A DNA stretch of 64,000 nucleotides. Source: Phenylobacterium sp. NIBR 498073 (GTDB taxonomy: Bacteria; Pseudomonadota; Alphaproteobacteria; Caulobacterales; Caulobacteraceae). The stretch covers positions 1,054,001 through 1,118,000 of the forward strand of contig NZ_CP114599.1 in assembly GCF_027286305.1 (NCBI RefSeq). The letters are read 5' to 3'. Below, one piece after another: positions 1-7,384 of this stretch (positions are counted from its first letter, which is position 1; every line of letters begins with the position of its first letter). The position numbers were made by a program, and so were the translations under genes. The notes beneath the pieces are model-generated. The model did not search any database. It saw only the letters and a program-made list of their open reading frames with translations, and was not told where the DNA came from.

Positions 1-803
1 GCAAGCCGGTCACGCGGGTGTTCGTCACCCACATGCACCCCGACCACATCGGCATGGCCGGCTGGCTGACCCGCAAGTTCCAGTGCCGGCTGTGGATCAG
101 CCGGCTGGAGTTCCTGATGTGCCGCTCGCTGGCGGCCGACACCGGCCGCGAGGCGCCGGCCGAGGCGCTGGACTTCTACCGCGCGGCCGGCTGGGACGAC
201 GATGCGCTGGAGGACTACCGCGCCCGCTTCGGCGGCTTCGGCAAGGGGCTGCACGCGCTGCCCGACACCTTCCGGCGACTGTCCGACGGCCAGGTGGTGG
301 AGATCGGCGGGCGGCCCTGGGAGGTGGTGGTCGGATCCGGCCATTCCCCTGAGCATGTCTGCCTCTGGCAGAAGGACCTGAAGCTGTTCATCAGCGGCGA
401 CCAGGTGCTGCCGAAGATCTCCTCGAACGTCTCGGTGTTCCCGACCGAGCCGGACGGCGACCCGCTGACCGAGTGGCTGACCACCCTGGCGGCGATCAAG
501 GACCGGGTGGACGACGAGGTGCTGGTGCTGCCGGCGCACAACGAGCCGTTCTATGGCCTGCACGCGCGCATCGACCACCTGATCGGCGGCCATGAGCGCG
601 GGCTGGCGCGGCTGCGCAAGCTGATCGCCGAACCGAAGCGGGCGGTCGACGTGTTCTCGGTGCTGTTCCGCCGCAAGATCGACCAGCGGGTGCTGGGCAT
701 GGCCACCGGCGAGAGCCTGGCGCACCTCAACTGTCTGATGACCCGCGGCGAGGCGACCGCGCAAGCCGACGAGGCCGGGGTGATCTGGTACCGGGCGGCG
801 TAG
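1..803 (+). CDS. MBL-fold metallo-hydrolase, 5' end outside window
   Basis: The reading frame is open from the first bases, so the N-terminus is missing. The visible 267 residues begin at the metal-binding motif HMHPDH, which is the HxHxDH signature of zinc metallo-beta-lactamase-fold hydrolases. It continues with a GSGHSPEH block (third metal histidine) and a GDQVL block (bridging aspartate). After the catalytic domain comes a C-terminal region ending in an L-N-x-L-M-x-x-G-E-A-x-x-x-D-E-A-G-V-I-W-Y pattern, like the small winged-helix tail of the LACTB2/YqgX-type hydrolases. Such enzymes cleave thioesters or other esters, but the substrate cannot be read from the sequence. The crotonase-SDR operon that follows would fit a CoA-thioester role; this is inference. 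Confidence 0.85.
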   Translation, partial: KPVTRVFVTHMHPDHIGMAGWLTRKFQCRLWISRLEFLMCRSLAADTGREAPAEALDFYRAAGWDDDALEDYRARFGGFGKGLHALPDTFRRLSDGQVVEIGGRPWEVVVGSGHSPEHVCLWQKDLKLFISGDQVLPKISSNVSVFPTEPDGDPLTEWLTTLAAIKDRVDDEVLVLPAHNEPFYGLHARIDHLIGGHERGLARLRKLIAEPKRAVDVFSVLFRRKIDQRVLGMATGESLAHLNCLMTRGEATAQADEAGVIWYRAA

Positions 804-816
804 GGCGGCCTTACGG

Positions 817-955
817 TGTCATCCCGGAAAGCGCGCGGCGCTTGTCCGGCATCCATTCGCGCCGGAGTGGGCGAATGGGGCGCGGCAGAGCCGAGTTCTG
901 ATCTATCCGGTGTTCATGGGGCCCGGTCTTCGGCTGCGCCGAAACCGGGATGACA
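817..955. repeat. Palindromic intergenic repeat, family A copy 1
   Basis: This roughly 139-bp element is bounded by inverted ends TGTCATCCCGG and CCGGGATGACA. Inside the right end is a hairpin built on CCCGGTCTTCGGC / GCCGAAACCGGG. The left end is degenerate in this copy. Related elements lie at 6046, 15295 and 38175. It sits between the MBL gene and the crotonase gene and codes for nothing recognisable. Confidence 0.8.
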
Positions 956-1027
956 CAGGAAAAATAGCGCTTCGATCCTTGCCCTGCGCCGCGTTAGCAT
1001 ACGGCGTAAGTCTAGGAGCGCATTTCA

Positions 1028-1807
1028 ATGTCCGACCATATTCTGATCGAGAAGTCCGGCGGGGTCCTGACCCTGACCATGAACCGTCCCGACAAGAAGA
1101 ACGCCCTGACCCGGGCGATGTACCAGGCGCTGGGCGACGCCATCGATCAGGCCGAGTTCGACAAGGACGTGCGCTGCGTCCTGATCCAGGCCAACGGCGA
1201 CATGTTCACCGCCGGCAACGACATCAGCGACTTCGCGGCGGTCAACGCCGGCGAGTCGTCGGCCAACGAGGCGCGGCGCGGCGGCAACCCGCTGCTGGCG
1301 GCGCTGGCGCGGGCCAAGACCCCGCTGATCGCGGCGGTGAACGGCCGTGCGGTGGGCGTGGGCACCACCATGCTGCTGCACTGCGACCTGGTCTATGTGG
1401 CCGAGAACGCGCTGCTGACCACGCCGTTCGTGAACCTGGCGCTGGTGCCGGAGGCGGCCTCCAGCATCACCCTGCCGAGCCGCATCGGCCATGCGCGGGC
1501 GTTTGCGATGTTCGTGCTGGGCGAGGCGGTCGACGCCAAGAAGGCGGTCGATTGGGGTATCGCCAACGAGGTCGTGCCGCTGGACCAGCTGCGCGCCCGG
1601 GCCCGCGCCGCCGCCGAGGCCGTCGCCGCCCGCCCGCCGGCCGCGGTGGTGATCACCAAGGCGCTGATGCGCGACGAGACGGCCCTGTCTCAGCGCATGG
1701 ACGAGGAGGGGACGCACTTCGCCGCCCAGCTGAAGTCCGCCGAGGCCAAGGAGGCGTTCGCCGCCTTCGCCGAGAAGCGCGTTCCCGACTTCAGCAAGGT
1801 GTCCTGA
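1028..1807 (+). CDS. Enoyl-CoA hydratase/isomerase (crotonase family)
   Basis: A 259-residue crotonase-fold protein acting on CoA thioesters of unsaturated fatty acids. The first oxyanion-hole strand is FTAGND (residues 60-65) and the second is the glycine pair around 110-112. The block LVPEAASS (139-146) has the Pro-Glu-x-x-Ser-Ser pattern seen in delta3,delta2-enoyl-CoA isomerases, so an isomerase is at least as likely as a hydratase. The ATG at 1028 is preceded by TAGGAGCG at a good distance. It leads an operon with two SDR genes: the next start is only 3 bases after its stop. Together they look like a lipid or steroid side-chain oxidation set. Confidence 0.9.
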   Translation: MSDHILIEKSGGVLTLTMNRPDKKNALTRAMYQALGDAIDQAEFDKDVRCVLIQANGDMFTAGNDISDFAAVNAGESSANEARRGGNPLLAALARAKTPLIAAVNGRAVGVGTTMLLHCDLVYVAENALLTTPFVNLALVPEAASSITLPSRIGHARAFAMFVLGEAVDAKKAVDWGIANEVVPLDQLRARARAAAEAVAARPPAAVVITKALMRDETALSQRMDEEGTHFAAQLKSAEAKEAFAAFAEKRVPDFSKVS

Positions 1808-1810
1808 CCC

Positions 1811-2770
1811 ATGATCCGCTCCCGCTTCGGCGCCTTCACCCCCGCCCGCGTGGTGGCCGGTGACCACGATCTCTCCGGCCGCAACGTCATCGTCACCGGC
1901 GGGGCGAGCGGCATCGGCTACGAGACGGCCAAGGCGCTGGCCGCGGCGGGGGCGGACGTCATGCTGGCGGTCCGCGACCGTTCGGCCGGCGAGAAGGCGG
2001 CCGTGGCCATCAACGAGGCGATCGGGGCCGACAATGTCGTGGCCGGGACGCTGGACCTGGCCAGCCTGGCGAGCGTCGGCTCGTTCGTCGACGCCTGGGG
2101 CGACCAGCCGCTGGACATCCTGATCAACAACGCCGGGGTGATGGCCACGCCCCTGCTGCGGACCGCCGAGGACCTGGAGCTGCAGATCGGCACCAACCAC
2201 TTCGGCCACTTCGTGCTGGCGGTGGGGCTGACGCGGGCGCTGCTGAACGCCGCCGAGGACGAGCGCACGGCGCGGGTGGTGGCGCTGTCCTCGATCGGCC
2301 ACCGGCGCAGCGACATCCATTGGGACGACCCCAACTATCTGAGCCGGCCCTACGACAAGTGGGAGGCCTATGGGCAGTCGAAGACCGCCAACTCGCTGTT
2401 CGCGGTCGGCTACAACGCCCGCTTCGAGGAGCACGGCATCACCGCCAACGCGGTGATGCCGGGCGGCATCATGACTCCGCTGCAGCGCTACCTTCCCAAG
2501 GAGGAGATGGTGGCGATGGGCTGGATGGACGAGGAGGGCAATGTCCGCGAGGGCTTCAAGACCCCCGAGCAGGGCGCCTCGACCAGCGTCTGGGCCGCGG
2601 TCGGCGAGGAGCTGGAGGGGATCGGCGGGCTCTACCTGGAGGACTGCGCCGAGGCGCCGCCCTGGAACAAGGACAACCCGATGAAGGGCGTGATGCCCTA
2701 CGCCATCGATCCTGACGCCGCCGACCGGCTGTGGGCGCTGTCGGAAGAGATCACGGGAGTGACGGCATGA
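1811..2770 (+). CDS. Short-chain dehydrogenase/reductase, retinol-dehydrogenase-like
   Basis: A 319-residue classical-type SDR. The NAD(P) motif TGGASGIG is at residues 29-36, NNAG at 106-109, the catalytic serine near 160 and YGQSK (Y187, K191) completes the active site. The length and the leader of about 20 residues before the Rossmann fold match the RDH/WW-domain-oxidoreductase-like subgroup, which oxidises or reduces hydrophobic alcohols and ketones. It starts 3 bases after the crotonase gene and its stop overlaps the next SDR start (ATGA), so the three genes are probably one transcript. The natural substrate is not evident. Confidence 0.9.
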   Translation: MIRSRFGAFTPARVVAGDHDLSGRNVIVTGGASGIGYETAKALAAAGADVMLAVRDRSAGEKAAVAINEAIGADNVVAGTLDLASLASVGSFVDAWGDQPLDILINNAGVMATPLLRTAEDLELQIGTNHFGHFVLAVGLTRALLNAAEDERTARVVALSSIGHRRSDIHWDDPNYLSRPYDKWEAYGQSKTANSLFAVGYNARFEEHGITANAVMPGGIMTPLQRYLPKEEMVAMGWMDEEGNVREGFKTPEQGASTSVWAAVGEELEGIGGLYLEDCAEAPPWNKDNPMKGVMPYAIDPDAADRLWALSEEITGVTA

Positions 2771-3624
2771 GCCTGAACGGCAAGACGCTCTTCATCACCG
2801 GGGCCAGCCGCGGCATCGGCCTGGCCATCGCGCTGCGGGCCGCCAGGGACGGGGCGAACATCGCCATCGCCGCCAAGACCGCCGAGCCGCACAAGCACCT
2901 GCCAGGCACGATCTACACCGCCGCCGAGGAGATCGAGAAGGCCGGCGGCAAGGCGCTGCCGCTGATCGTCGACGTCCGCGACGAGGCCAGCGTCTATGAG
3001 GCGGTCGAGAAGACCGCCGCTGCGTTTGGCGGGATCGACGTCTGCGTCAATAACGCCTCGGCCATCCAGCTCACCGGCACCCTGGCCACTGACATGAAGC
3101 GCTACGACCTGATGAACCAGGTCAATGCGCGCGGCACGTACCTGACGTCGAAGGCCTGCATCCCGCACCTGAAGAAGGCGGCCAATCCGCACGTGCTTAT
3201 GCTGTCGCCCCCGCTGGACATGAGTCCCAAGTGGTTCCAGGGGCACGTGGCCTACACCATGGCCAAGTTCGGCATGAGCATGTGCGTGCTGGGAATGGCC
3301 GAGGAGTTCCGCGAGGACGGGATCGCCTTCAACGCCCTGTGGCCGCGCACCGGCATCGCCACGGCTGCGATCCAATTCGCGCTGGCCGGCGAGGAGGGTA
3401 TGAAGGCCTGCCGCACGCCGGAGATCATGGCCGATGCTGCCCATGCGATCTTCGAGAAGCCGAGCCGCGAGTTCACCGGCAACTTCCTGATCGACGACAG
3501 CTTCCTCTACGCGGAGGGCGAGCGGGACTTCGACAAGTACCGGGTCGATCCGACCGCGCGGCTGATGCCGGACTTCTTCGTGCCCGAGAGCAGCAAGCCG
3601 CCGCCGGGCGTGGTGGTGGGGTGA
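2767..3624 (+). CDS. Short-chain dehydrogenase, HSDL2-like
   Basis: A 285-residue SDR. TGASRGIG lies at residues 11-18, NNAS (in place of NNAG) at 95-98, and the active-site residues are S147, Y163 and K167. The stretch LSPPLDMSPKWF before the tyrosine and the long C-terminal tail ending in DFFVPE resemble the N-terminal dehydrogenase domain of hydroxysteroid-dehydrogenase-like protein 2, without the sterol-carrier domain of the animal protein. The start at 2767 overlaps the previous stop as ATGA, which decides it over longer in-frame alternatives. Role: NAD(P)-dependent oxidation of an acyl or sterol substrate, inferred from family and operon. Confidence 0.9.
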   Translation: MSLNGKTLFITGASRGIGLAIALRAARDGANIAIAAKTAEPHKHLPGTIYTAAEEIEKAGGKALPLIVDVRDEASVYEAVEKTAAAFGGIDVCVNNASAIQLTGTLATDMKRYDLMNQVNARGTYLTSKACIPHLKKAANPHVLMLSPPLDMSPKWFQGHVAYTMAKFGMSMCVLGMAEEFREDGIAFNALWPRTGIATAAIQFALAGEEGMKACRTPEIMADAAHAIFEKPSREFTGNFLIDDSFLYAEGERDFDKYRVDPTARLMPDFFVPESSKPPPGVVVG

Positions 3625-3655
3625 CGCAATTGCGTTGCCTATGGGGGAACTAGGT

Positions 3656-3994
3656 TCAGCGCTTCTTCCCGACCTTGGCGCGCATCGCCGCGTCGAGGGC
3701 CCGCGTGGCCCAGGCGGTCAATTCGTCGGGGTCTTCGAGGGCTTCGAGCGGCAGCGTCCAGTAGCTCATCGCCTTGTCGCCGCCGAACGGCTTGAAGGGC
3801 TCGCAGCCGGCGGCCTCGAAGTCGGGGACGCTGACCGCGTCCGCCTTGAAGTAGAGCACGTCGTCGGCGATGAGGGCGAAGAACAGCTCATGGCGCGAGA
3901 GGCCGACGCCGCCGAACATCCGGCGGTGAGTGATCCCGCCGAGGGACGTGAGCTGCTCGAGCACGTAGTCGAGGAAGTCGGGAGAGACGGGCAT
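3656..3994 (-). CDS. TfoX N-terminal domain protein
   Basis: A protein of about 112 residues, MPVSPDFLDYVLEQL at the N-terminus, with the core RRMFGGVGLSRHELFFALI typical of the TfoX/Sxy N-terminal domain and a conserved Y-F-K-A-D strand. It lacks the C-terminal helix-hairpin-helix half of full-length Sxy, as is common for alphaproteobacterial members whose function is unknown. The ATG at 3994-3992 is chosen because it matches the family start; a TTG ten codons upstream is possible. This ATG shares bases with the ATG of the divergent acetyltransferase (the palindrome CATG). Confidence 0.8.
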   Translation of the reverse strand: MPVSPDFLDYVLEQLTSLGGITHRRMFGGVGLSRHELFFALIADDVLYFKADAVSVPDFEAAGCEPFKPFGGDKAMSYWTLPLEALEDPDELTAWATRALDAAMRAKVGKKR

Positions 3995-4499
3995 GGGCCA
4001 GGAGAAGACCGCCGCGGCGGCCAAGGTGCAAGTGCGGCCGGCGAGCCCGGCGGACGCCAGCCTGATCTACGGCTTCATCCGCGGCCTGGCCGAGTACGAA
4101 AAGCTGCTGCACGAGGTCGAGGCGACGCAGGCCGATGTCGAGGCGGCGCTGTTCGGGGAGACCCCGCGGGCGTTCTGCGACATCGCCGAGGCCGACGGGA
4201 CGCCGGTCGGCTTTGCGCTGTGGTTCTACAACTATTCGACCTTCCGCGGCCGGCACGGGATCTATCTGGAGGACCTGTTCGTGGTCCCGCAGGCGCGGGG
4301 CCTCGGGGCGGGCAAGGCGCTGCTGCGGCGGCTGGCGCAGCGTTGCCAGGACGAGGGGCTGGCGCGGCTGGAGTGGTCGGTGCTGGACTGGAACGCGCCG
4401 TCGATCGCGTTCTACGACTCGCTGGGGGCCAGCGCGCAGACCGAGTGGATCGTGCGGCGGCTGACGGACGGGCCGCTGAAGGCGCTGGCGGAGAGCTAG
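3993..4499 (+). CDS. GNAT N-acetyltransferase, diamine-acetyltransferase-like
   Basis: A 168-residue acetyl-CoA-dependent N-acetyltransferase. The block LEDLFVVPQARGLGAGKALL is the acetyl-CoA-binding motif A (R/Q-x-x-G-x-G/A), and DWNAPSIAFYDSLGA is motif B with the tyrosine used as general acid in the family. The pattern E-Y-E-K-L near residues 40-44 and the overall layout resemble the spermidine/spermine (SAT1) acetyltransferase group, so a polyamine or amino-acid amine is a plausible substrate, not proven. GGGAGA precedes the ATG at a good distance. The gene ends with a 4-base overlap with the convergent membrane-protein gene. Confidence 0.85.
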   Translation: MGQEKTAAAAKVQVRPASPADASLIYGFIRGLAEYEKLLHEVEATQADVEAALFGETPRAFCDIAEADGTPVGFALWFYNYSTFRGRHGIYLEDLFVVPQARGLGAGKALLRRLAQRCQDEGLARLEWSVLDWNAPSIAFYDSLGASAQTEWIVRRLTDGPLKALAES

Positions 4500-4846
4500 A
4501 GCTTCAGGCCGAATCTTGGGCCGAGCCAGGTCATCGCGAAGTAGAGGCCGATGGTCAGGATGCAGCCGATGGCGAGGGCCGGCCAGAAGGTCACGCCGCG
4601 GCGCAGCAGCGCGGGAATCAGCAGGAACATCGGCAGCGAGGGCAGCACGAACCAGAAGGTGCCTTCGGCGTGGGCGGCCATCCGCTGGACGTCGTGGGTA
4701 TCGCGCCACAGCCACATCATGCCGAGGATGGACACGAGCGGCAGGGAGGCGACCAGGGCGCCGAAGCCGGGGCTGCGCTTGGCGATCTCGGACACCGCCG
4801 CGATGATTGCGCCCGACAGCAGCGCCTTGATGATCAGATAGCCCAC
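4496..4846 (-). CDS. DUF3147 family inner-membrane protein
   Basis: A 116-residue protein with four predicted membrane helices and almost no soluble part. The central block V-A-S-L-P-L-V-S-I-L-G-M-M-W and the loop W-R-D-T are characteristic of the DUF3147 family, small bacterial membrane proteins of unknown function. It lies between the GNAT gene (4-base convergent overlap) and the cation-efflux gene on the same strand (28 bases upstream), but the sequence does not show that it belongs to that transcript's function. Confidence 0.75.
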   Translation of the reverse strand: MGYLIIKALLSGAIIAAVSEIAKRSPGFGALVASLPLVSILGMMWLWRDTHDVQRMAAHAEGTFWFVLPSLPMFLLIPALLRRGVTFWPALAIGCILTIGLYFAMTWLGPRFGLKL

Positions 4847-4874
4847 GCCCGAACTCCCCCCAGTTCTCGAGGCG

Positions 4875-5564
4875 TTAGGCGCCAGCCTGCAGCCTCAGTT
4901 CGCCGCGAGCTTGCCGGATGATCGACGTGGCGGTCGAGAGGAACAGGCTGGCCATGATCGCGGCGACCGCCAGGTCGGCCCATTTCGTGGCCGTGTAGGC
5001 GACGATGCCGGCGGCGCAGAGCACGGCGACATTGCCGATGGCGTCGTTGCGCGAGCAGAGCCAGACCGAGCGGACATTGGCGTCGCCGTCGCGGAAGCGC
5101 AGCAGCAGCAGGGCGGAGATGACGTTGGCGCTGAGCGCCAGGGCACCGACCCAGCCCATGGTCACCGCGTCGGGCGCGCCGTCGACGAAGGTGCGCCAGA
5201 GCGCGGCGGCCAGGACGTAGACGCCCATCAGGGCGAGACTGACGCCCTTGACCAGGGCCGCCTTCGATCGGAACGCCAGGCTTTGAGAGAGGGCGAACAG
5301 CGACAGGCCGTAGGTGGCCGCGTCGCCGGCGAAGTCGAGGGCGTCGGCCTGTAGGGCCATGGAGCCGGCCAACTGGCCCTGGACCACCTCGAGGCCGAAC
5401 ATGCCGGCGTTCAAGGCCAGCACGATCCAGACGGCGCGGCGGAAGGCGGGAGAGCCGTTCTCGACGGCGGCGGCGGTGGCTTCGCAGCCGCAGCCGGCGG
5501 TGGCGCAGGCGGCCCCTTCGGGGGCGGGCGGCGGCGCCTTGCGGTGGACGATCTCGTAGGTCAT
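4875..5564 (-). CDS. Cation diffusion facilitator, short form
   Basis: A 229-residue CDF-family metal/proton antiporter of the inner membrane. Six membrane helices are predicted. The helix-2 metal site appears as D77-x3-D81 (DALDFAGD) and helix 5 carries N173-D174-x3-N178. The cytoplasmic C-terminal domain of standard CDF proteins is absent: the protein ends right after helix 6. The N-terminus has a cysteine cluster (C20, C25, C27) that could bind the metal. It is divergent from a MerR regulator with cysteines of the Zn/Cd/Pb type, so export of one of those ions is the likely role. Confidence 0.87.
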   Translation of the reverse strand: MTYEIVHRKAPPPAPEGAACATAGCGCEATAAAVENGSPAFRRAVWIVLALNAGMFGLEVVQGQLAGSMALQADALDFAGDAATYGLSLFALSQSLAFRSKAALVKGVSLALMGVYVLAAALWRTFVDGAPDAVTMGWVGALALSANVISALLLLRFRDGDANVRSVWLCSRNDAIGNVAVLCAAGIVAYTATKWADLAVAAIMASLFLSTATSIIRQARGELRLQAGA

Positions 5565-5579
5565 GCCTAAGTGATGGAT

Positions 5580-5601
5580 CCTATAGTCACTATAGGAGCA
5601 A
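5580..5601 (-). promoter_or_regulatory. MerR operator/promoter for the CDF gene
   Basis: The sequence CCTATAGTCACTATAGG (5580-5596) is a perfect 8+1+8 palindrome, very like CadR/PbrR/ZntR operators, which share the CTATAGT core. On the minus strand TTGCTC (5601-5596) could be the -35 element of a promoter with the long 19-20-bp spacer used by MerR activators. It lies in the 44-bp gap between the divergent starts of the CDF and MerR genes. The identification rests on pattern and position. Confidence 0.8.
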
Positions 5602-5608
5602 GCGGCGA

Positions 5609-6031
5609 ATGACGGGCGACCTTTCGATCGGCGAACTTTCGCGCCGGGCTGGCGTGAAAGTGACCACCATCCGCTTCTACGAAGGCGCCGGGCTGATGCC
5701 CAAGCCGCCGCGCAGCGAGGGCGACCGGCGGCTCTATGACGATGGGCACGTGCGGCGGCTGAGCTTCATCCGGCACGCCCGCGAGCTGGGCTTCGAGATG
5801 GACGACCTGCGCACGCTGCTGGAGCTCAGCGACAGTCCGGACGGGTCGTGCGGGCCGGTCGACGAGATCGCCGGCCGGCACCTGGCCGCGGTCGAGGCGA
5901 AGATCGCCAAGCTGACAGCGCTGAAGGGCGAGCTGGCGCGGATGCTGAAGAGCTGCAGGCATGGGGCGGTGGCCGAGTGCCGGGTGATCGAGGCGCTGGC
6001 CGACCATTCGCACTGCGGCGGTGAGCACTAA
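5609..6031 (+). CDS. MerR-family metal-responsive regulator, CadR/ZntR/PbrR-like
   Basis: A 140-residue MerR protein. The winged helix starts at SIGELSRRAGVKVTTIRFYE (residues 6-25), followed by a coiled-coil dimer helix and a C-terminal metal loop. The metal-site residues are C81, C116, H118 and C124, the arrangement seen in Zn/Cd/Pb sensors such as ZntR and CadR; CueR and MerR proper differ. C136 in a short tail SHCGGEH may add a ligand. It is divergent from the CDF transporter across a 17-bp palindrome and probably activates it when the ion is in excess. Confidence 0.9.
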   Translation: MTGDLSIGELSRRAGVKVTTIRFYEGAGLMPKPPRSEGDRRLYDDGHVRRLSFIRHARELGFEMDDLRTLLELSDSPDGSCGPVDEIAGRHLAAVEAKIAKLTALKGELARMLKSCRHGAVAECRVIEALADHSHCGGEH

Positions 6032-6045
6032 GCGGCCTTCAGGGG

Positions 6046-6179
6046 TGTCATCCCGGTTTGCGAAGCAAGACCGGGCCCCATTCGCGCTGGGCTGGCTGAA
6101 TGGGGCGGGGCCATGCGCTGTCTGAAGGATCGGGTGTTCATGGGGCCCGGTCTTCGGCTGCGCCGAAGCCGGGATGACA
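6046..6179. repeat. Palindromic intergenic repeat, family A copy 2
   Basis: About 134 bp with ends TGTCATCCCGG / CCGGGATGACA. This copy keeps both internal hairpins: CCCGGTTTGCGAAGCAAG with ACCGGG on the left, and CCCGGTCTTCGGCTGCGCCG with AAGCCGGG on the right. It lies between the convergent ends of the merR and tetR genes and may also terminate transcription. Confidence 0.85.
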
Positions 6180-6193
6180 CGTGAGGTCGCGCG

Positions 6194-6745
6194 TTAGCCA
6201 GCCTCGGCGATCGCTAGCCGCAGGTTGGTCTCCAGCAGTTCGTCGGCCAGCGGGCCGTCGGGGACGGCTCTGGCCAGCATCAGGGCGCCGGCCATGCGGG
6301 TGACGACGCCCAGGGCGCGGGCGCGGCGGTCCGGGGTGTCGGGGAGGCGGGCCTCCACCGAGGCGATCATCTGCTCGACGCCGCCGGCGAAGGCGGCCTT
6401 CACATCGTCTGATCCACGGCCGGCGTCGCCGCCGAGCGCGGCGGCGGGGCAGCTCCTGCCCGGGGCCTTGCGGGCGGCCTGAGAGAGGTAGTGGGTCAGC
6501 ATCTCGGCCAGGTCGCGGGCGCGTTCGCGGTGGCCGGCCATGGCGGCGAAGGCGCTTTCCAGCGCCAGGGCGGCCAGGGCGTCCTTGGACGCGAAGTGGT
6601 TGTAGAAGCCGCCGTGGGTGAAGCCGGCCGCCTTGGAGAGGTCGCCGACGCTGACCCCGTCGAAGCCGCGCTCGCGGAACAGGGTCGAGGCCGCCCCGAC
6701 GATGCGTTCGCGGTTTTCCTGCGCCTGCGCCTTGCTGATCTTCAT
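6194..6745 (-). CDS. TetR-family transcriptional repressor
   Basis: A 183-residue TetR protein. The helix-turn-helix is at about residues 32-51 (VSVGDLSKAAGFTHGGFYNH), with the typical G-x-F-Y-x-H-F ending. A cysteine in G-R-S-C-P near residue 100 matches a TetR subgroup that responds to electrophiles or unsaturated carbonyls; this is an inference. The ATG at 6745 is preferred because it follows AAGAGGCAG and starts the domain properly; upstream in-frame codons read through the operator. The divergent tautomerase gene across a 19-bp palindrome is the probable target. Confidence 0.87.
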   Translation of the reverse strand: MKISKAQAQENRERIVGAASTLFRERGFDGVSVGDLSKAAGFTHGGFYNHFASKDALAALALESAFAAMAGHRERARDLAEMLTHYLSQAARKAPGRSCPAAALGGDAGRGSDDVKAAFAGGVEQMIASVEARLPDTPDRRARALGVVTRMAGALMLARAVPDGPLADELLETNLRLAIAEAG

Positions 6746-6756
6746 CGGCCTGCCTC

Positions 6757-6794
6757 TTGACGTCTCTGCGGACTCAATGATGATAATCATCATT
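6757..6794 (+). promoter_or_regulatory. TetR operator over the tautomerase promoter
   Basis: AATGATGATAATCATCATT (6776-6794) is a perfect 9+1+9 palindrome. A TTGACG box (6757-6762) lies about 18 bases before TGATAA, so the palindrome would cover the -10 region of a promoter running towards the tautomerase gene. Position between two divergent starts and the size are typical of a TetR operator. Confidence 0.75.
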
Positions 6795-6816
6795 ATTGAA
6801 GTCAAGGAGCCGGCCC

Positions 6817-7254
6817 ATGCCGCTATGGAAGATTTATCACCCGGTGGGAGCGTTCAGCCTGGAGGACAAGAAGGGGTTGTCGGAGGCGATCACCGCGCTC
6901 TACGCCCGCGGCCTGCCGAAGTTCTATGTCGGGGTGGTGTTCCAGGAAGTGGCCGCCGACTCGTTCTTCATCGGCGGCGAGAGCGTCGACAATTTCGTGC
7001 GGATCTGGATCGACCACATCGCCCGGACCATGCCGACGGCGGAGATCCGCGCGAAGTTCATCGAGATGGTCGATGTGGCGCTGGCCCCCTATGTGCGCGA
7101 CCGGGGGCTGAACTGGGAGTACCACATCGACGAGACGTCGTATGAGCTGTGGTCGATCCAGGGCTACCGGCCGCCCTTGCCGGGGACTGAGGACGAGATC
7201 CGCTGGCGGGCGGAAAACAAGCCGAGCCCGGTGGGGCCGCGGGAGGTGGCGTGA
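6817..7254 (+). CDS. Tautomerase-superfamily protein, cis-CaaD-like
   Basis: A 145-residue protein starting MPLWKIYHP. The proline directly after the initiator methionine is the catalytic N-terminal base of the tautomerase superfamily. The size (about twice a 4-oxalocrotonate tautomerase monomer) and the tail with YELWSIQGYRPPLPGTE match the cis-3-chloroacrylic-acid-dehalogenase/Tautomerase_3 group. It may tautomerise or hydrate an unsaturated carbonyl compound; dehalogenation is not implied. The start is set by Pro-2 and by the AAGGAG site just upstream. It is divergent from, and probably controlled by, the TetR gene. Confidence 0.82.
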   Translation: MPLWKIYHPVGAFSLEDKKGLSEAITALYARGLPKFYVGVVFQEVAADSFFIGGESVDNFVRIWIDHIARTMPTAEIRAKFIEMVDVALAPYVRDRGLNWEYHIDETSYELWSIQGYRPPLPGTEDEIRWRAENKPSPVGPREVA

Positions 7255-7262
7255 CCCCGCCA

Positions 7263-7376
7263 CCGCTCGTCCCGGCGAAGGCCGGGATCCAAGCGGGGTA
7301 TCCGTTGCGCTCAGATCGCCAAGCAAAGCGCGGCCGCTGACCCGGCTTGGGCCCCGGCCTTCGCCGGGGTGAGCGG
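7263..7376. repeat. Inverted-end intergenic repeat, family B
   Basis: A 114-bp element whose ends are inverted copies: CCGCTCGTCCCGGCGAAGG at the left, and the complement of CCGCTCACCCCGGCGAAGG at the right. The hairpin core is CCCCGGCCTTCGCCGGGG. It fills the gap between the tautomerase gene and the next, convergent gene. Only this one copy was seen in the window. Confidence 0.7.
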
Positions 7377-7384
7377 CGAGATGT

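Noticed and set aside
1025-2434. 469-codon minus-strand frame opposite the crotonase and first SDR
   Set aside because: Low-complexity Arg/Gly/His/Val composition and no motif; the plus-strand genes have clear catalytic residues.
3635-4921. 428-codon plus-strand frame over the TfoX, GNAT, DUF3147 region
   Set aside because: It overlaps three better-supported genes in other frames and is Gly/Arg/Glu-rich without homology.
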